Assembly (NCBI GenBank): GCA_016169945.1
Contig: JADLSH010000216.1
Location: 1,841,001 to 1,905,000, forward strand
Source: Trachythela sp. YZ-2020
Taxonomy: Eukaryota > Cnidaria > Anthozoa > Malacalcyonacea > Clavulariidae
DNA length: 64,000 nucleotides
Reading direction: 5' to 3'
Part shown: positions 8,323-18,555 of the stretch, in pieces
Layout of the letters: each line of letters begins with the position of its first letter
Numbering within the stretch: position 1 is the stretch's first letter
Position numbers and translations under genes: made by a program
The notes under the pieces: generated by a model
Databases searched by the model: none
The model's input: only the letters and a program-made list of their open reading frames with translations
Told to the model about the DNA's origin: nothing

Positions 8323-9077
8323 CTACGTAAAGTAAGGTGAACTTTGACGATTGAAGTGAAGTGTTGCTGACACCTTTCCGCGTTCGAATGGCATGGAGTT
8401 TCCAGTGTCATCTCTTAAAAGAATTTCCACGTCTTCAAACGATTTAAGTTGAATAGGCACATATTGTATGTTAGTAAACGTTTTCGTTACAACCTGTCCC
8501 CATTTTCCTTCCACAGGAATACTTCTAAGCAGTTTTGCACTTATATCACCGACAATTTGTGGCTTCACAATGTCACAATAAACATATATTGACATCACAT
8601 TATTTAAGTCTGCTACATAAGGACTGACGGTTGTTTTGGTAATTTTTAACTCCTCTCCGCCAAATCCAAGAATAATTGACATTCGTCCTCTTATAGCAAG
8701 TGTATAACCATTTTTAATATTAATTGTCACTTTCTCAGTGCGTGCATTAAACGATAATAAAATATTGCCCTTTGTTGTTTCTTTCGCTAATGCTTTATTT
8801 GTGGCTTTGACTATATCGTTCATCGTTTCATAAAGCCCATAGTCAACAATGGCAGTTGAAAATATGTATCCGTCGTTGCTGAAGTAAATATGATTTTCGT
8901 GGTTTTGAAGATTGTACCATGTATGAGGATACGTTATGGAATATAATCAACTTCCCAGTTCCCATTTAATTCGCTAACTTGAGGTAATTTTACTCGATAA
9001 CTTGTTGTAGTGTTATTCGGAAAAGTGGAAAGGGATGCATTGCTGGGAAGTGTAAGATAAAAATGTGATCCACTCAT
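8323..9077 (-). pseudogene. Polinton minor capsid (penton-like), one frameshift
   Basis: Begins at ATG 9077 (MSGSHFYLTLPSNASLSTFP), characteristic of the single-jelly-roll minor capsid of Polintons. The first frame ends at about 8940. The protein continues in another frame (from YPHTWYNLQ) to the stop at 8323, so there is one indel near 8940-8947. Otherwise the length, about 250 aa, is normal. It sits between the integrase and the pX-like gene on the same strand. Confidence 0.85.
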
Positions 9078-9125
9078 CGCGAATGTTAAAGTATAAATAA
9101 AGTAAACACAACACAGATAATAGTT

Positions 9126-10153
9126 TTAAAGCGTATTTATTTCAGATGCAGACACCCACGAATTAAACTTATGTGGATATCCAGACCATTTTACCAGATA
9201 TTGTACATTTTTCCCTTTTCCCTTTTTCTTGAGAATCTTTTCAATTTCGTACACTTCATGCGCTTGATAATCTTTTGTAGTTCTTTAGCATAAAAAGTTC
9301 CTTTCAGCTCCTCTCCATCAAAATCTTTCAACTTGTAAACAGGTGGATTTCTGGATATCTGTTTACTAACAGTAAATATTTCTTTTGAAAAGTTTGGCAA
9401 ATAACCTTTTTCAAATGTTCGCTTTATTTTACTAATTCTAACATTATCACCTATCTTAAACTTATACTTTATATGTCTTACGCTATCGTTATTATCATCA
9501 TCATACAAGGTATTCCAAACTTTACTTTCATTCTTACTCGTTACAAGTGCCGGTTCAGTCTTAATACTACGATGTAGACTATGATTGTAAGAGTACACTA
9601 AATCAGACAACATGTCAATGTATCTCATCGTTCTTTTTGCTGTAAAATATCGCCACATCTTTGTCTTGAAGGTTCGAATCACTCTTTCGACAACAGAGGC
9701 CTTCGTCTCATTGAACGTATTAAATAGTTGAATATCTTCACTATTCAGCAGAGTCTGAAAATCTTTGTTAAAAAATTCTGTTCCTTGATCAGTCATGATC
9801 TTTTCAGGTTTCCTACCAGACGTTAAAATGATTTTAAACGCTTCGACTAAAGCAGTGCCGGTTTTTGACTTTATTGGAACTATCCAGACATATTTTGAGA
9901 ATACATCAATACAGACAAGTAAATAACGATATCCATCATTAAACTGTTTTAACGACTGCATGTCCGCCAAATCCATTTGCCATCGTTCGTCAATACCTCC
10001 TACGATAACACGATTCCTCTTAAAGTTTCGGCGAGCAGGTTTATGGAGTGTATAAGCATCCTGTTTCATTAACCACTCATGTACTTGTTTTTTACTTAAA
10101 TAAAAATTTCCTTCTTTTTTAACATTAGGATAGAAACGTTCTACACCACCGTC
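9126..10153 (-). pseudogene. Polinton retroviral-type integrase, N-truncated and frameshifted
   Basis: rve-fold integrase. The catalytic triad is visible as WQMDLADM (D63), IMTDQGTEFF (D124) and ASVVERVIRTF (E158), counting from the first residue of the open frame; all three acidic residues survive. An RNFKRNRVIVGG linker and a basic C-terminal domain are present. A one-base loss near 9257-9262 puts the C-terminal chromodomain (VQYLVKWSGYPHK) in another frame, ending with TAA at 9126. There is no ATG: the N-terminus stops at GGVERFY where the minisatellite begins, so the zinc-binding N-domain is largely lost. Inactive relic. Confidence 0.9.
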
Positions 10154-10640
10154 ACACACAGAAACGATATATACTTCTTCGTCTCACACAGGGACGATAT
10201 ATGCTTCTCAGTGTCTCACACAGAAACGCTATATACTTCTCGGTGTCTCACACAGAGACGATATAAACTTCTCAGGATTTTACACAGAGACGATATATAC
10301 TTCTCACTGTCTCACGGCACAGAGACGATATAAGCTTCTGGCCGTACGTCTCACACAGAGACAATAAATACTTTCCGCTGTCTCACACAGAGACGATATA
10401 TACTTCTCGCTGTCTCACACAGAGACGATATATACTGCTCACGATCTCACACAGAGATGGTATATAGTTATCGCCGTTGGACATAGAGACAAAATATACG
10501 GCTCACTGTCTCACACAGAGACGATATATACTTCTCGCTGTCTCACACAGAGACGCTACAATACTTCCCATCGATTGACACAGAGATACTACAGACTGTT
10601 CATAATGTCGCACAGAGGCGATATATTTTTCTTGCGGCCT
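10154..10640. repeat. ~32-bp minisatellite abutting the integrase
   Basis: About 15 imperfect units around CACAGAGACGATATATACTT followed by CTCGCTGTCT, decaying toward 10640. The first unit replaces the integrase N-terminus. It may derive from a Polinton terminal repeat, or be a later expansion at the truncation point. Confidence 0.8.
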
Positions 10641-11600
10641 CATGCAGAAAAGTTTAAAGCCGCTAACTCAATTAGCACAATAGAACATGGAAGTAATAAA
10701 TATGGAAATTTTCCATGATTAACAAAGGAAAATCACAGGCCACAGTATAGAGACGACCAGTAGGGCCACTGATACCCGAAATATATTGTTACTTCCCAAG
10801 TTTGACGAGCAAACACGTAATGTGGAAAATCGTCTGTTTTCGCCCTTTTTATGTCTATTTTCCTAGGTCCCAGGGTTTCCCATCATTTTATGCTAATAAT
10901 AAATCAATTACTTCCTGTTTTCATGGCCTTGTTTAGACAGAGCTATCAGTGAAAATATCGTATTTTTTATAATTTGATCTGCTAATTTCCTTTACATTTG
11001 TCCATTTAGAGGCAGCTGCATGCTTAAAAACACATTTGTACTCAGACATTCTGGCTTTATTTCCGTGCAACGCCGCACACCTTGAAAATATTCCCAGTGC
11101 AAAAATGCAACTTTACAATCTGCCATATAAGGAGTTTGTTTTATTGAACCAAAACGAAACATAACAGAAGGCATGCCTGACTACGGGTCTTTGTTCAAAA
11201 TGTCAGAATCCTGCATTAATGCTTTTTACTACACTGAGAATTCACTGTTTTACACAAACAATTGTTTTTGTACAATTACTATGTAGTATGTAACTATATG
11301 TACAATAGTGCTGCTCGTAGTCACTGACACTGACTTACAGTATATACTATTAAAAATATCAACTATTTAATCTTGATGTAATATCATGACCAAGTTTTTT
11401 ATCATGACCTTTAGTTTTACTAAGTCCAGTTTATTTATGCTATATTTTATATATATTAATATAATATGAATATCATCACCATGTGACCAAAGTGAAACAG
11501 TTTATAAATGAGTTACTTTAATGTATTTTCTACTTCTTTCTTAGATGAGGATGCAAAGTTCCTGTTTGCAAATATGATGGTGTAAAATATACGCATCCTC
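10641..11600. other. No gene recognised
   Basis: AT-rich DNA with only short frames on either strand. No domain, repeat family or RNA gene recognised. Confidence 0.5.
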
Positions 11601-11611
11601 AAAAAACAACT

Positions 11612-12590
11612 TCAGTATATATTCCAGAGGAAATGTTGGACAATGTTGGAATGTGATGGCATGGACTTAAAGGTCTTCAGCAGATTACCACCAACTGTTG
11701 TGAGAAGGCAAGTGTAATCCTCCACAACTATTGTCCTCTTCATAGTTTTTAAAATAGCAGAATAATTTGCTGCTAGAATCCAAACTCTTGGACTCCAAAA
11801 TTTATTTACATGAGGAACATTCATGGATGTTAAAGCACTTCTTTAGGAGATATCCCACAACATATGCAACAGCATTTTTTTTGGACTACACAGGAACTTA
11901 CATGCTGCTCTCGGTAATCTGTTACACCAATAACCAATGTTTGAGGTTGAGGAGATGGCTGCACCAGAACTGCATTGCTGGACTTGCTTGAAAACTGTGA
12001 TAGAAGGGAATCCAAACCTTCTGCACAGTTACCAGTGGTTGAAGTTAGAAGCGAACTAAAGAGAAGTCTCCTAAATGCCCTAGTGGACTGAGTGGTGGTC
12101 GGGTTCCCTCCCTGTTGTCCAATAGTACCATTTTCTAGTGTGTCAGTATTCAATATTCGTGTGTATAAGAATTTGAAATCGTGGTTCTGCTTCAGGTCTT
12201 CCCAGATCAAAAGGATAGCATTCAGGGATATAAGCCACCCATTAAGGCATTGAATCCTACCTGTTACATCTTTTACACCATCATATGCTTTCATGCATGC
12301 TTTTTATGAAACTAATAGCTTCTTTAAGGAAATTTACGTGATTGGATTTTCCAGTTATGCCCGTTTTAAGATCTTTAGGTGAATATAGTCTGGAACAATT
12401 TACGCTATCAAACAAAGAAATAAATTTAGAAACAAACTTTGCTCTACCCATGGCAGATTGTGGCAGGACCCTTGCACTGACAAATGTGCAAAGTGAAGCT
12501 GCAACAGAATGACTTAAGACTTGTGTTGAGATGGACAAACTTAATGAGATTGAGAAACTTAAATGAGGCGTTACCCTTGTTAATACTTTA
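11612..12590 (-). pseudogene. P-element/THAP9-type transposase, C-terminal fragment
   Basis: Consecutive minus-strand frames read TQVLSHSVAASLCTFVSA, KAYDGVKDVTGRIQCLNGW, HDFKFLYTRILNTDTLEN and RAFRRLLFSSLLTSTTGNC in the order found in P-element-type (THAP9) transposases. Frames change near 12285, a stop falls near 11833, and the normally aromatic residues after LEN are lost. The GTPase-like and N-terminal THAP domains are not visible. A second copy of the 3' part lies inverted at 13450-13835. Confidence 0.75.
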
Positions 12591-13440
12591 TCATGTGATG
12601 GGCTATACTTTCAGTAACAGCATGATTTTGCCGTAGAGGCAGTAGGTATTTATTATGTTTAATGCACCAATCGTTTATATCTCTAAAATGCAAGCTACTG
12701 TGAATCCTCTATTAAGCTACATGCAGTAGTGCTTATTGGAGAGAGGGATGGCTTATTAAATAGATAGGGGGGGGGGTAATTCCTGACCCAAAATGTGGGA
12801 AGTAAGAAAAGCAACAAACTAACATGAACTAAAAACAGGGGCTAGGGGCTTATAAGAGGTGGAATGTAATAAAAGTCTTACATCAAAAAACATGGGGGCT
12901 TACTAGAGACGGAGGAGTTTATTAGAGAGGGATGTTAATATTGTGCTTGTCCAAGTTCTTCCCACTACCCCTTGTCTCCGTACCAATAGCAACTATTTAC
13001 ATGTCCTGTCCAGTTGACACCCCAATATTCCTTGGATAACTGAAACAAACAGAAATGAAGACATAACAAAATTTGACGCTTTGAAAATCCAATGGCTATG
13101 CTTCTGACAATTTGAAATTGATACATTTTTCCACCATTGGGTCAAACATACAGCAATAAGATGGATAAGCCTTTCAAAAATTATATAACATGACATCATA
13201 TTTTATATTCCATATATACTAATACTTTACTGTATATGTACTATTGAATACAATACTTTGATAACCTTTGACTACACTTAAGAGATTAAACTTTTGCCCA
13301 TCACAGTTTTCAAGCAGGTTTAAGTTTAATAGTTTACCACTCTGAGGTGGACGGAAAGCCTTAACAGGTTTTCCAACCCAATTGACAAAGGTTCCGATGG
13401 TTAGTTAGTGGTTAGTGGTTAGTAGTTAGTGCCTAAGGGT
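12591..13440. other. Spacer between inverted P-element fragments
   Basis: AT-rich with a G-run (about 12767-12776) and TTAGTGG-type simple repeats near 13397-13447. No gene seen. Confidence 0.4.
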
Positions 13441-13449
13441 TAGTTTTTA

Positions 13450-13835
13450 GTCCAGCAATGCCGTTTTGGTGCAGCCATCTCCTCAACCTCAAACATGGTT
13501 ATTGGTGCGACAGATTACCGAGGGCAGCATGTAAGTTCCTGTGTAGTCCAAAAAAATTGCTGTCGCATATGTTGCGGGATATCTCCTAAAGAAGTGCTTC
13601 AACATCCATGACTGTTCCTCATGTAAATAAATTTTGGAGCCCAATAATTTGGATTCTACCAGCAAATTACTCTGCTATTTTAAAACTATATAAAGAGGAC
13701 CATAGTTCTGGAGAATTACACTTGCCTTTTCAAGGTTTCCTAGATTATATTTGCATTTGGAGGACAGCTTTGTGAAAAACTTTTCTGTATACACACAGTC
13801 CACAACAGTTGGTTGTTGCTGAATAATCCGTGAAA
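13450..13835 (+). pseudogene. Second, inverted copy of the P-transposase 3' end
   Basis: Reads like the complement of about 11986-11690 at roughly 85-90% identity by eye (starts TCCAGCAATGCCGTT). It keeps about 75 bases (13729-13800) that the other copy lacks, so that copy carries an internal deletion. Stops in all frames. Confidence 0.7.
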
Positions 13836-14457
13836 ACTAACTTTAACAAATCAGATCAGTGGACGGTTCCGGTAATTCTAAAATCGAGAAAATTCTGAAA
13901 CTTGAAAGTCAAATTTGCAGTAAATCTCTCATTTGACTCACTTATTTCTTATCGATAACACAAAATTCCATACCCATTTCGATGCTTGATATTATATTTG
14001 CAAAACTTGAGAAAGCCTTTATAGCTTCTTTCTTAAAAAAAGGTATACCCTTTTTCATTTTTGTTAGATAAGTGCAATGGTTCATCTTAATCACCTTTTT
14101 ATGTCGATTTAAGTTTTAACCTAAAGCTGAGAAAGCTTATTATCTAACCATTTTATACAAATCATATTTTCTTAGAAATAACAAAAAAGGGTACCATTAT
14201 CGCTCAACTGTAACACCTGTCAGGACCGGCTTCTGACTGGTTTTATCCTTGTCACTTGAAAATGCTATATACATGCAGTTTGTGCATAAAAAGAATCAAG
14301 ATTAATCTTTCAAATAGGTAAGTTGTTTGCAGGATGATTACGATTCGACAATTAAGCAAATAAAACATTTTGAAGTTCTTCGTGTATTTTTCAGGTAGAT
14401 TTAAACTTCTCAACCGCCGAATCTTTGTTATTATCTACCTCATTTTACCGTCAACAG
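13836..14457. other. No gene recognised
   Basis: AT-rich intergenic DNA. The last nine bases (14449-14457, CGTCAACAG) are the left target duplication of the next element. Confidence 0.4.
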
Positions 14458-15202
14458 CTACCTCCTCCACAGGCGCTTTATTAATTGGAGCGGGCTTGGA
14501 AGGGACGCACGGGCGGCATAAAAAATGCGGGTAAGGCGAAGAGAAGCGCCTGCTGACTAATGTTCTCAAGATGGCAGAAGCTATTCACCATTTATTTGAC
14601 TATAATCGTCCGGAGAAATAGTTTGTTAATGATTCTTATGAACGTAGGCTCTTACAAAAGGTTAAGGAAGGTGGGAAAGTACTTTGCCCTAACTGTCACG
14701 CTACTGATGGCAAAAATAAATGAGCATATATACTTTTAGATTTGTTATACATATTTGTTATTATTTTGCATATAATTTTCCTTTCAAGTTATACATATTC
14801 GTAGTCAAATACATACTCATACTACATACTGAATGACACATTAATGATGTCGACATCACTAGCACTGAAGTCAATTGAACCCTTCGCATTTTGAGTGCAT
14901 TTTTCGGTGTTGTCGCCCATCGAGACTGAGGACAAAAACACTTTGATTCAACGTTTCATATTTCGATTAATATGGATCATATTTCAGCAATAACTTTTAA
15001 AATATATCCATCTAAGATGGAAAACACGAAAATATATCGTTTTACGCTGTGATGGGCAATATTTCAGGCAGATTTTTTTGGATTCCCGATTGTCGACATT
15101 TATGCCTGATTTTCGACCATTATATGGCAGGCCCTTCGTCACTCTTTCCCCTGATGCAAAATATCACCCGCCCGCGGGAAAAAGGGCCTGAGGAGGAGGT
15201 AG
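14458..15202 (+). mobile_element. 745-bp TIR element with 9-bp target duplication (MULE-like)
   Basis: Ends CTACCTCCTCCACAGGCGCT and, inverted, CTACCTCCTCCTCAGGCCCT; flanked by identical CGTCAACAG at 14449-14457 and 15203-15211. A 9-bp duplication suits Mutator-like elements. Inside, MAEAIHHLFDYNRPEK (14570), a TAG, then an in-frame LCPNCHATDG segment up to 14724 suggest a captured or decayed coding piece. No transposase visible, so non-autonomous. Confidence 0.75.
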
Positions 15203-15491
15203 CGTCAACAGCAAGATACCAAGATTATACATCTGCATGTATGACCAAAGAAAACGAAACTACTGCACTCAACCGTTAAATAAAAGAATACATCTTCATT
15301 ATAAGCATATATACATTCATATAATTAAAAGTTTACGTATAGATTATTTTATATTTTTTGTAACGCGCCTATAATGGCCGGTCTGCTACGAGAAATAATC
15401 GACAGCTTCTGAGCTATTGAAATTGCGCCTTTTCATAGAAAGAAACGCTTGATATAAAATAATGCAAGAGATATCAGTTATGCACCTTTAC

Positions 15492-15722
15492 TTAGTTCAA
15501 GACCCAGATGTTCAATCTGATGTGGGTACCGGTATGTTGTTTTCCACCGCAAAACATCTTCTTGCCGTTGCACTCAATCGACTCCATACGGACGTATCCC
15601 CGCAATGCATCTTCACTACCCTCTGCACCAGCCAACTTAAGCCCTTCTCTTACGCTAAAGCTAAACACCAATCCGCAACTACATGTCCCAGCGCTGAGAC
15701 AAGGGTTAAAGAAAGTTTTTAC
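15492..15722 (-). CDS. Possible terminal exon, cysteine-rich, unidentified
   Basis: An open segment preceded by TCGTTTTCAG (acceptor-like) and ending in TAA at 15492-15494. The peptide contains NPCLSAGTCSCGLVFSFSVR and EDALRGYVRMESIECNGKK, with several cysteines and a laminin-G/concanavalin-like flavour. Local GC is higher than the surroundings. Other frames are open too, so this may be chance or a transposon gene. No family assigned. Confidence 0.3.
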   Translation of the reverse strand, partial: VKTFFNPCLSAGTCSCGLVFSFSVREGLKLAGAEGSEDALRGYVRMESIECNGKKMFCGGKQHTGTHIRLNIWVLN

Positions 15723-15995
15723 CTGAAAACGAACAAAAAGGTATGCTTATAGAACAATGAACGTTGAGATTGCATATTCCAAATTTGTTGATGTTAATTA
15801 AACAGGCTGTAGCCGATACCTTGATTTGAGATAAGCGAAAAACTATATGATATCGAGCTGCTCTATCTACATGATATTGATATCGTGCACTCTTTGGCAT
15901 TTCATAAACCAAAACCGCGCTGCACTGACGAGCCGTTGAACGGCGAAACATGCATTTAACTATATATATATATATATAGTATAGTAAATTAACTT

Positions 15996-16162
15996 TAGTA
16001 GAAGGTTTTTTTAGATGGAATATTCGAACGAAAATTTATATAAATTTTTAGACCTAGCCAGGAGCAGTTGCGAAAAGTGCAACTTTAGGCCCTCGAAATC
16101 GAACCTGCGGACCTGCGATTCCGATGCAGCGCTCTAACCAACTGAACTACAGAGTCCAGTTG
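15996..16162 (-). mobile_element. tRNA-derived SINE
   Basis: In minus orientation, a tRNA-like head with A-box (GTAGTTCAGTTGGTTAGAGC) and B-box-like (GGTTCGATTTC) is followed by the body GCAACTGCTCCTGGCTAGGT and a tail ending ATTCCATCTA. Same family as 18117-18288. Confidence 0.8.
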
Positions 16163-16271
16163 CTGAGCGCTATTCGCAAATTCGTGTATACATGATAGGA
16201 GTGATCCCATGTAGTAGAAGGTATGGGCAAATATCAATATTTTTTTTCTCGACATCTCGTTCCCTGGAATA

Positions 16272-16326
16272 TTCGAACCAAAATATTTTTAGAACTAACC
16301 AGCAGCAGTTGCGACAAATGCAACCT
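16272..16326 (-). mobile_element. SINE fragment
   Basis: Body segment only (GGAATATTCGAACC ... CAGCAGCAGTTGCGAC), same family as the neighbouring copy. Confidence 0.6.
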
Positions 16327-16537
16327 TAATAACGAGGACTATTTTGGTGTAGAGTTTGTTGTTTTAGCACGTCTAGAACTCGAGTTATTAAGGAAAATTG
16401 GCGTACTTTTCATATCAGCCATGTTGGATTTCATTCTAATTAGTTTGAATTCGCACAGTGGAACAATTAAGAGTTGTGACGTCACTTGCACGAGCCGAAT
16501 AGCTCCACTGATCTCAAAGGTAGACTGGATAGCATAT

Positions 16538-17029
16538 CACTGATCTGAAAACTAGAACTGGATAGAGCATCCTATTGAATTCAATGAGCCAATTTTGAAG
16601 CCAGAATATTTTTAATGAGATCAGATTTTTAAATCTGTCAAATTCTGGAATAGTCAAATCGTTAGCTGTTTAAATGAAGTAAATATATTTTATTATGTAA
16701 CTTGAGAAAAATAGCTTCCAATATATCTTCTAATGAGTTTTAGAACGTTTTAAACACCACATAATGAAGCTAATGAGCTATGGCAGGCATATTGGTGTGA
16801 CCTGATTAGTTATTCACCGGCAAATTTAGGAAGAAAGAGAGGCCACTGATGATAAATTATTATCTAGTCAATATTTGTCCTTTCCCACCCATAACTAGAA
16901 ACTGTTCGAACCTCTTTAAACATGTCCCCAACACCACAGTAGATTTGTAGTAGTCAAACCAATATGGCCGCCATTGGCTTCATTTATGCATAGCAGATGC
17001 ACTATCCAGTTCTTTTTTTCAGATCAGTG
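16538..17029. mobile_element. hAT-like MITE, ~490 bp
   Basis: Inverted ends CACTGATCTGAAAACTAGAA and CAGATCAGTG; interior like the copies at 21068 and 35726. A second CACTGATCT start at 16515 just outside suggests a nested or shifted insertion, and no clean 8-bp duplication is left. Confidence 0.75.
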
Positions 17030-17900
17030 ACCGAAACCTGCATCATGTTCGGAAGAGTCAAAGAGCAAACACTCATATTAAATAACACGCGAAATGAGCA
17101 TATTGCAGGAATCAAACTCCAGCCACAAAAGTCAAAATCCCTTACCCTGTTTTTGTAAATATAGACAAGAGTTGAAGCTCTGTAGGCGAGCGGAGGTGCA
17201 GCGCTTGACCATCGCATCCAAATTTGAACGTTCGTAAAAATCTACAAGATAAAATGAACATGTTACGCGTAGTAATTTTCGCTGCAACTTGCAACGCAAT
17301 TTCAGACACAGAGCGATGTTAGGTAAAAGTATATTCCCAGAGAAATTGTGAGCATCAATCTCGTTTTACTTTGCCGATATATTTCTTGCTAAACATGTCC
17401 GGAAGGCAACAAAGAAACGAATGAGATTATGAGAATGATAATATCGGTGGAGTGAAACGCGGGCCACGTTCACTGTTTTTCTGTGCGTACATTTCCACAT
17501 AACATGGCTCTGTCTAGAGAACATGGCTTAAACACAGCATTTATATAATGTCCACGAGCAGTACACACAATTACAAAATTCATTACTTCTTCATGGAGAA
17601 AATTAAAAATGCTTTCAGATGTACACAAAACGTAAGTATCCAACTGCTATTTAATCGAGAATATATCCCTAATTTCCACCAGAAACAGGTCGCCGTAACG
17701 GTTAAGATAGCCGTCATATACTGCCATAAAACAAAGAGCAAAAAATCTCGATAATAAAATAATAGTTAAACAATTCTGAGCGCGATTTCATAATGGACTT
17801 AGACACCCCAACAAATGACCAAAATATATGAGTACATTTTCAAACCGAAAATCATCGGTCGGTTCTTACAGACACATAAGCTGTAGGTCTTTACAATCAA
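17030..17900. other. No gene; possible old tRNA-like repeat
   Basis: The complement of 17110-17220 has a weak tRNA-like look (GATGGTCAAGCGCTGC ... GAGTTTGATTCCTG), possibly an old SINE head. The rest is AT-rich without recognisable features. Confidence 0.35.
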
Positions 17901-17920
17901 ACTGCCAGAGGGCCTAAGTT

Positions 17921-18007
17921 GAATTTTTCGCAACTGCTCCTGGCTAGGTCTAAAATATGTATATAAATTTCCGTTCGAGTATTCCATCTACCAACATCTT
18001 CTACTAT
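17921..18007 (+). mobile_element. SINE 3' fragment
   Basis: Body and tail of the tRNA-derived SINE (GCCAGAGGGCCTAAGTTG ... ATTCCATCTACC), lacking most of the tRNA head. Confidence 0.7.
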
Positions 18008-18116
18008 TAATCCAATCGAACGAGATGCCGAGAAAAATCTTGATATTTACCCAAACACCAAATACTGGCATCACTCCCATCTCGTATACCGAACTTGCGG
18101 TTAATGCTCAGCAACT

Positions 18117-18288
18117 GGACTCTGTAGCTCAATTGCATGGTTAGAGCGCTGCACTGGAATCGCAGGGCCGCAGGTTTAATTCCTGCCAGAGGGCCTAAGT
18201 TGCATTTTTGGCAACTGCTCCTGGCTAGGTCTAAAAATGTATATAAATTTCCCTTCGAGTATTCCATCTACTAACATCTTCTACTGAA
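18117..18288 (+). mobile_element. tRNA-derived SINE, best copy
   Basis: GACTCTGTAGCTCAATTGC head with foldable T-arm GCAGG-TTTAATT-CCTGC and acceptor-like CTCTG/CAGAG, body GCAACTGCTCCTGGCTAGGT, and tail ending ACATCTTCTACT. The anticodon loop reads CTGGAAT. Reference copy for this family in the window. Confidence 0.85.
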
Positions 18289-18450
18289 AAATTCAACAAG
18301 AACTTCGGCCATTCGCTCGAAAGACCCACAGCTTATCGTGTATAGACTATAGCTACACTGGCACCACGTGTTCAAGATATTCTTACATACACAGCCTACT
18401 AACTCTACTAAACATGGCGATGTACTACAACGATAGTATTTTCAACTGAC

Positions 18451-18555
18451 TTTCCCCGCAGTGATGGGAACTCCCATTGAGCAGTCAACAACGGAGTCAA
18501 ACTTGGTAAACTAAATGCCAGAAGATGACCACTTTCACACAGACACACCAAGAAA
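18451..18555 (-). CDS. STXBP5: Tomosyn exon 22 (last found)
   Basis: FLVCLCESGHLLAFSLPSLT PLLTAQWEFPSLRG. The acceptor GCAACAG|TTTC keeps phase with exon 21; donor GGAAA|GTCAGT. The downstream SNARE-like exons are not seen. Confidence 0.88.

Noticed and set aside
10154..10640. CRISPR-like array
   Set aside because: Units vary and there are no unique spacers; eukaryotic minisatellite.
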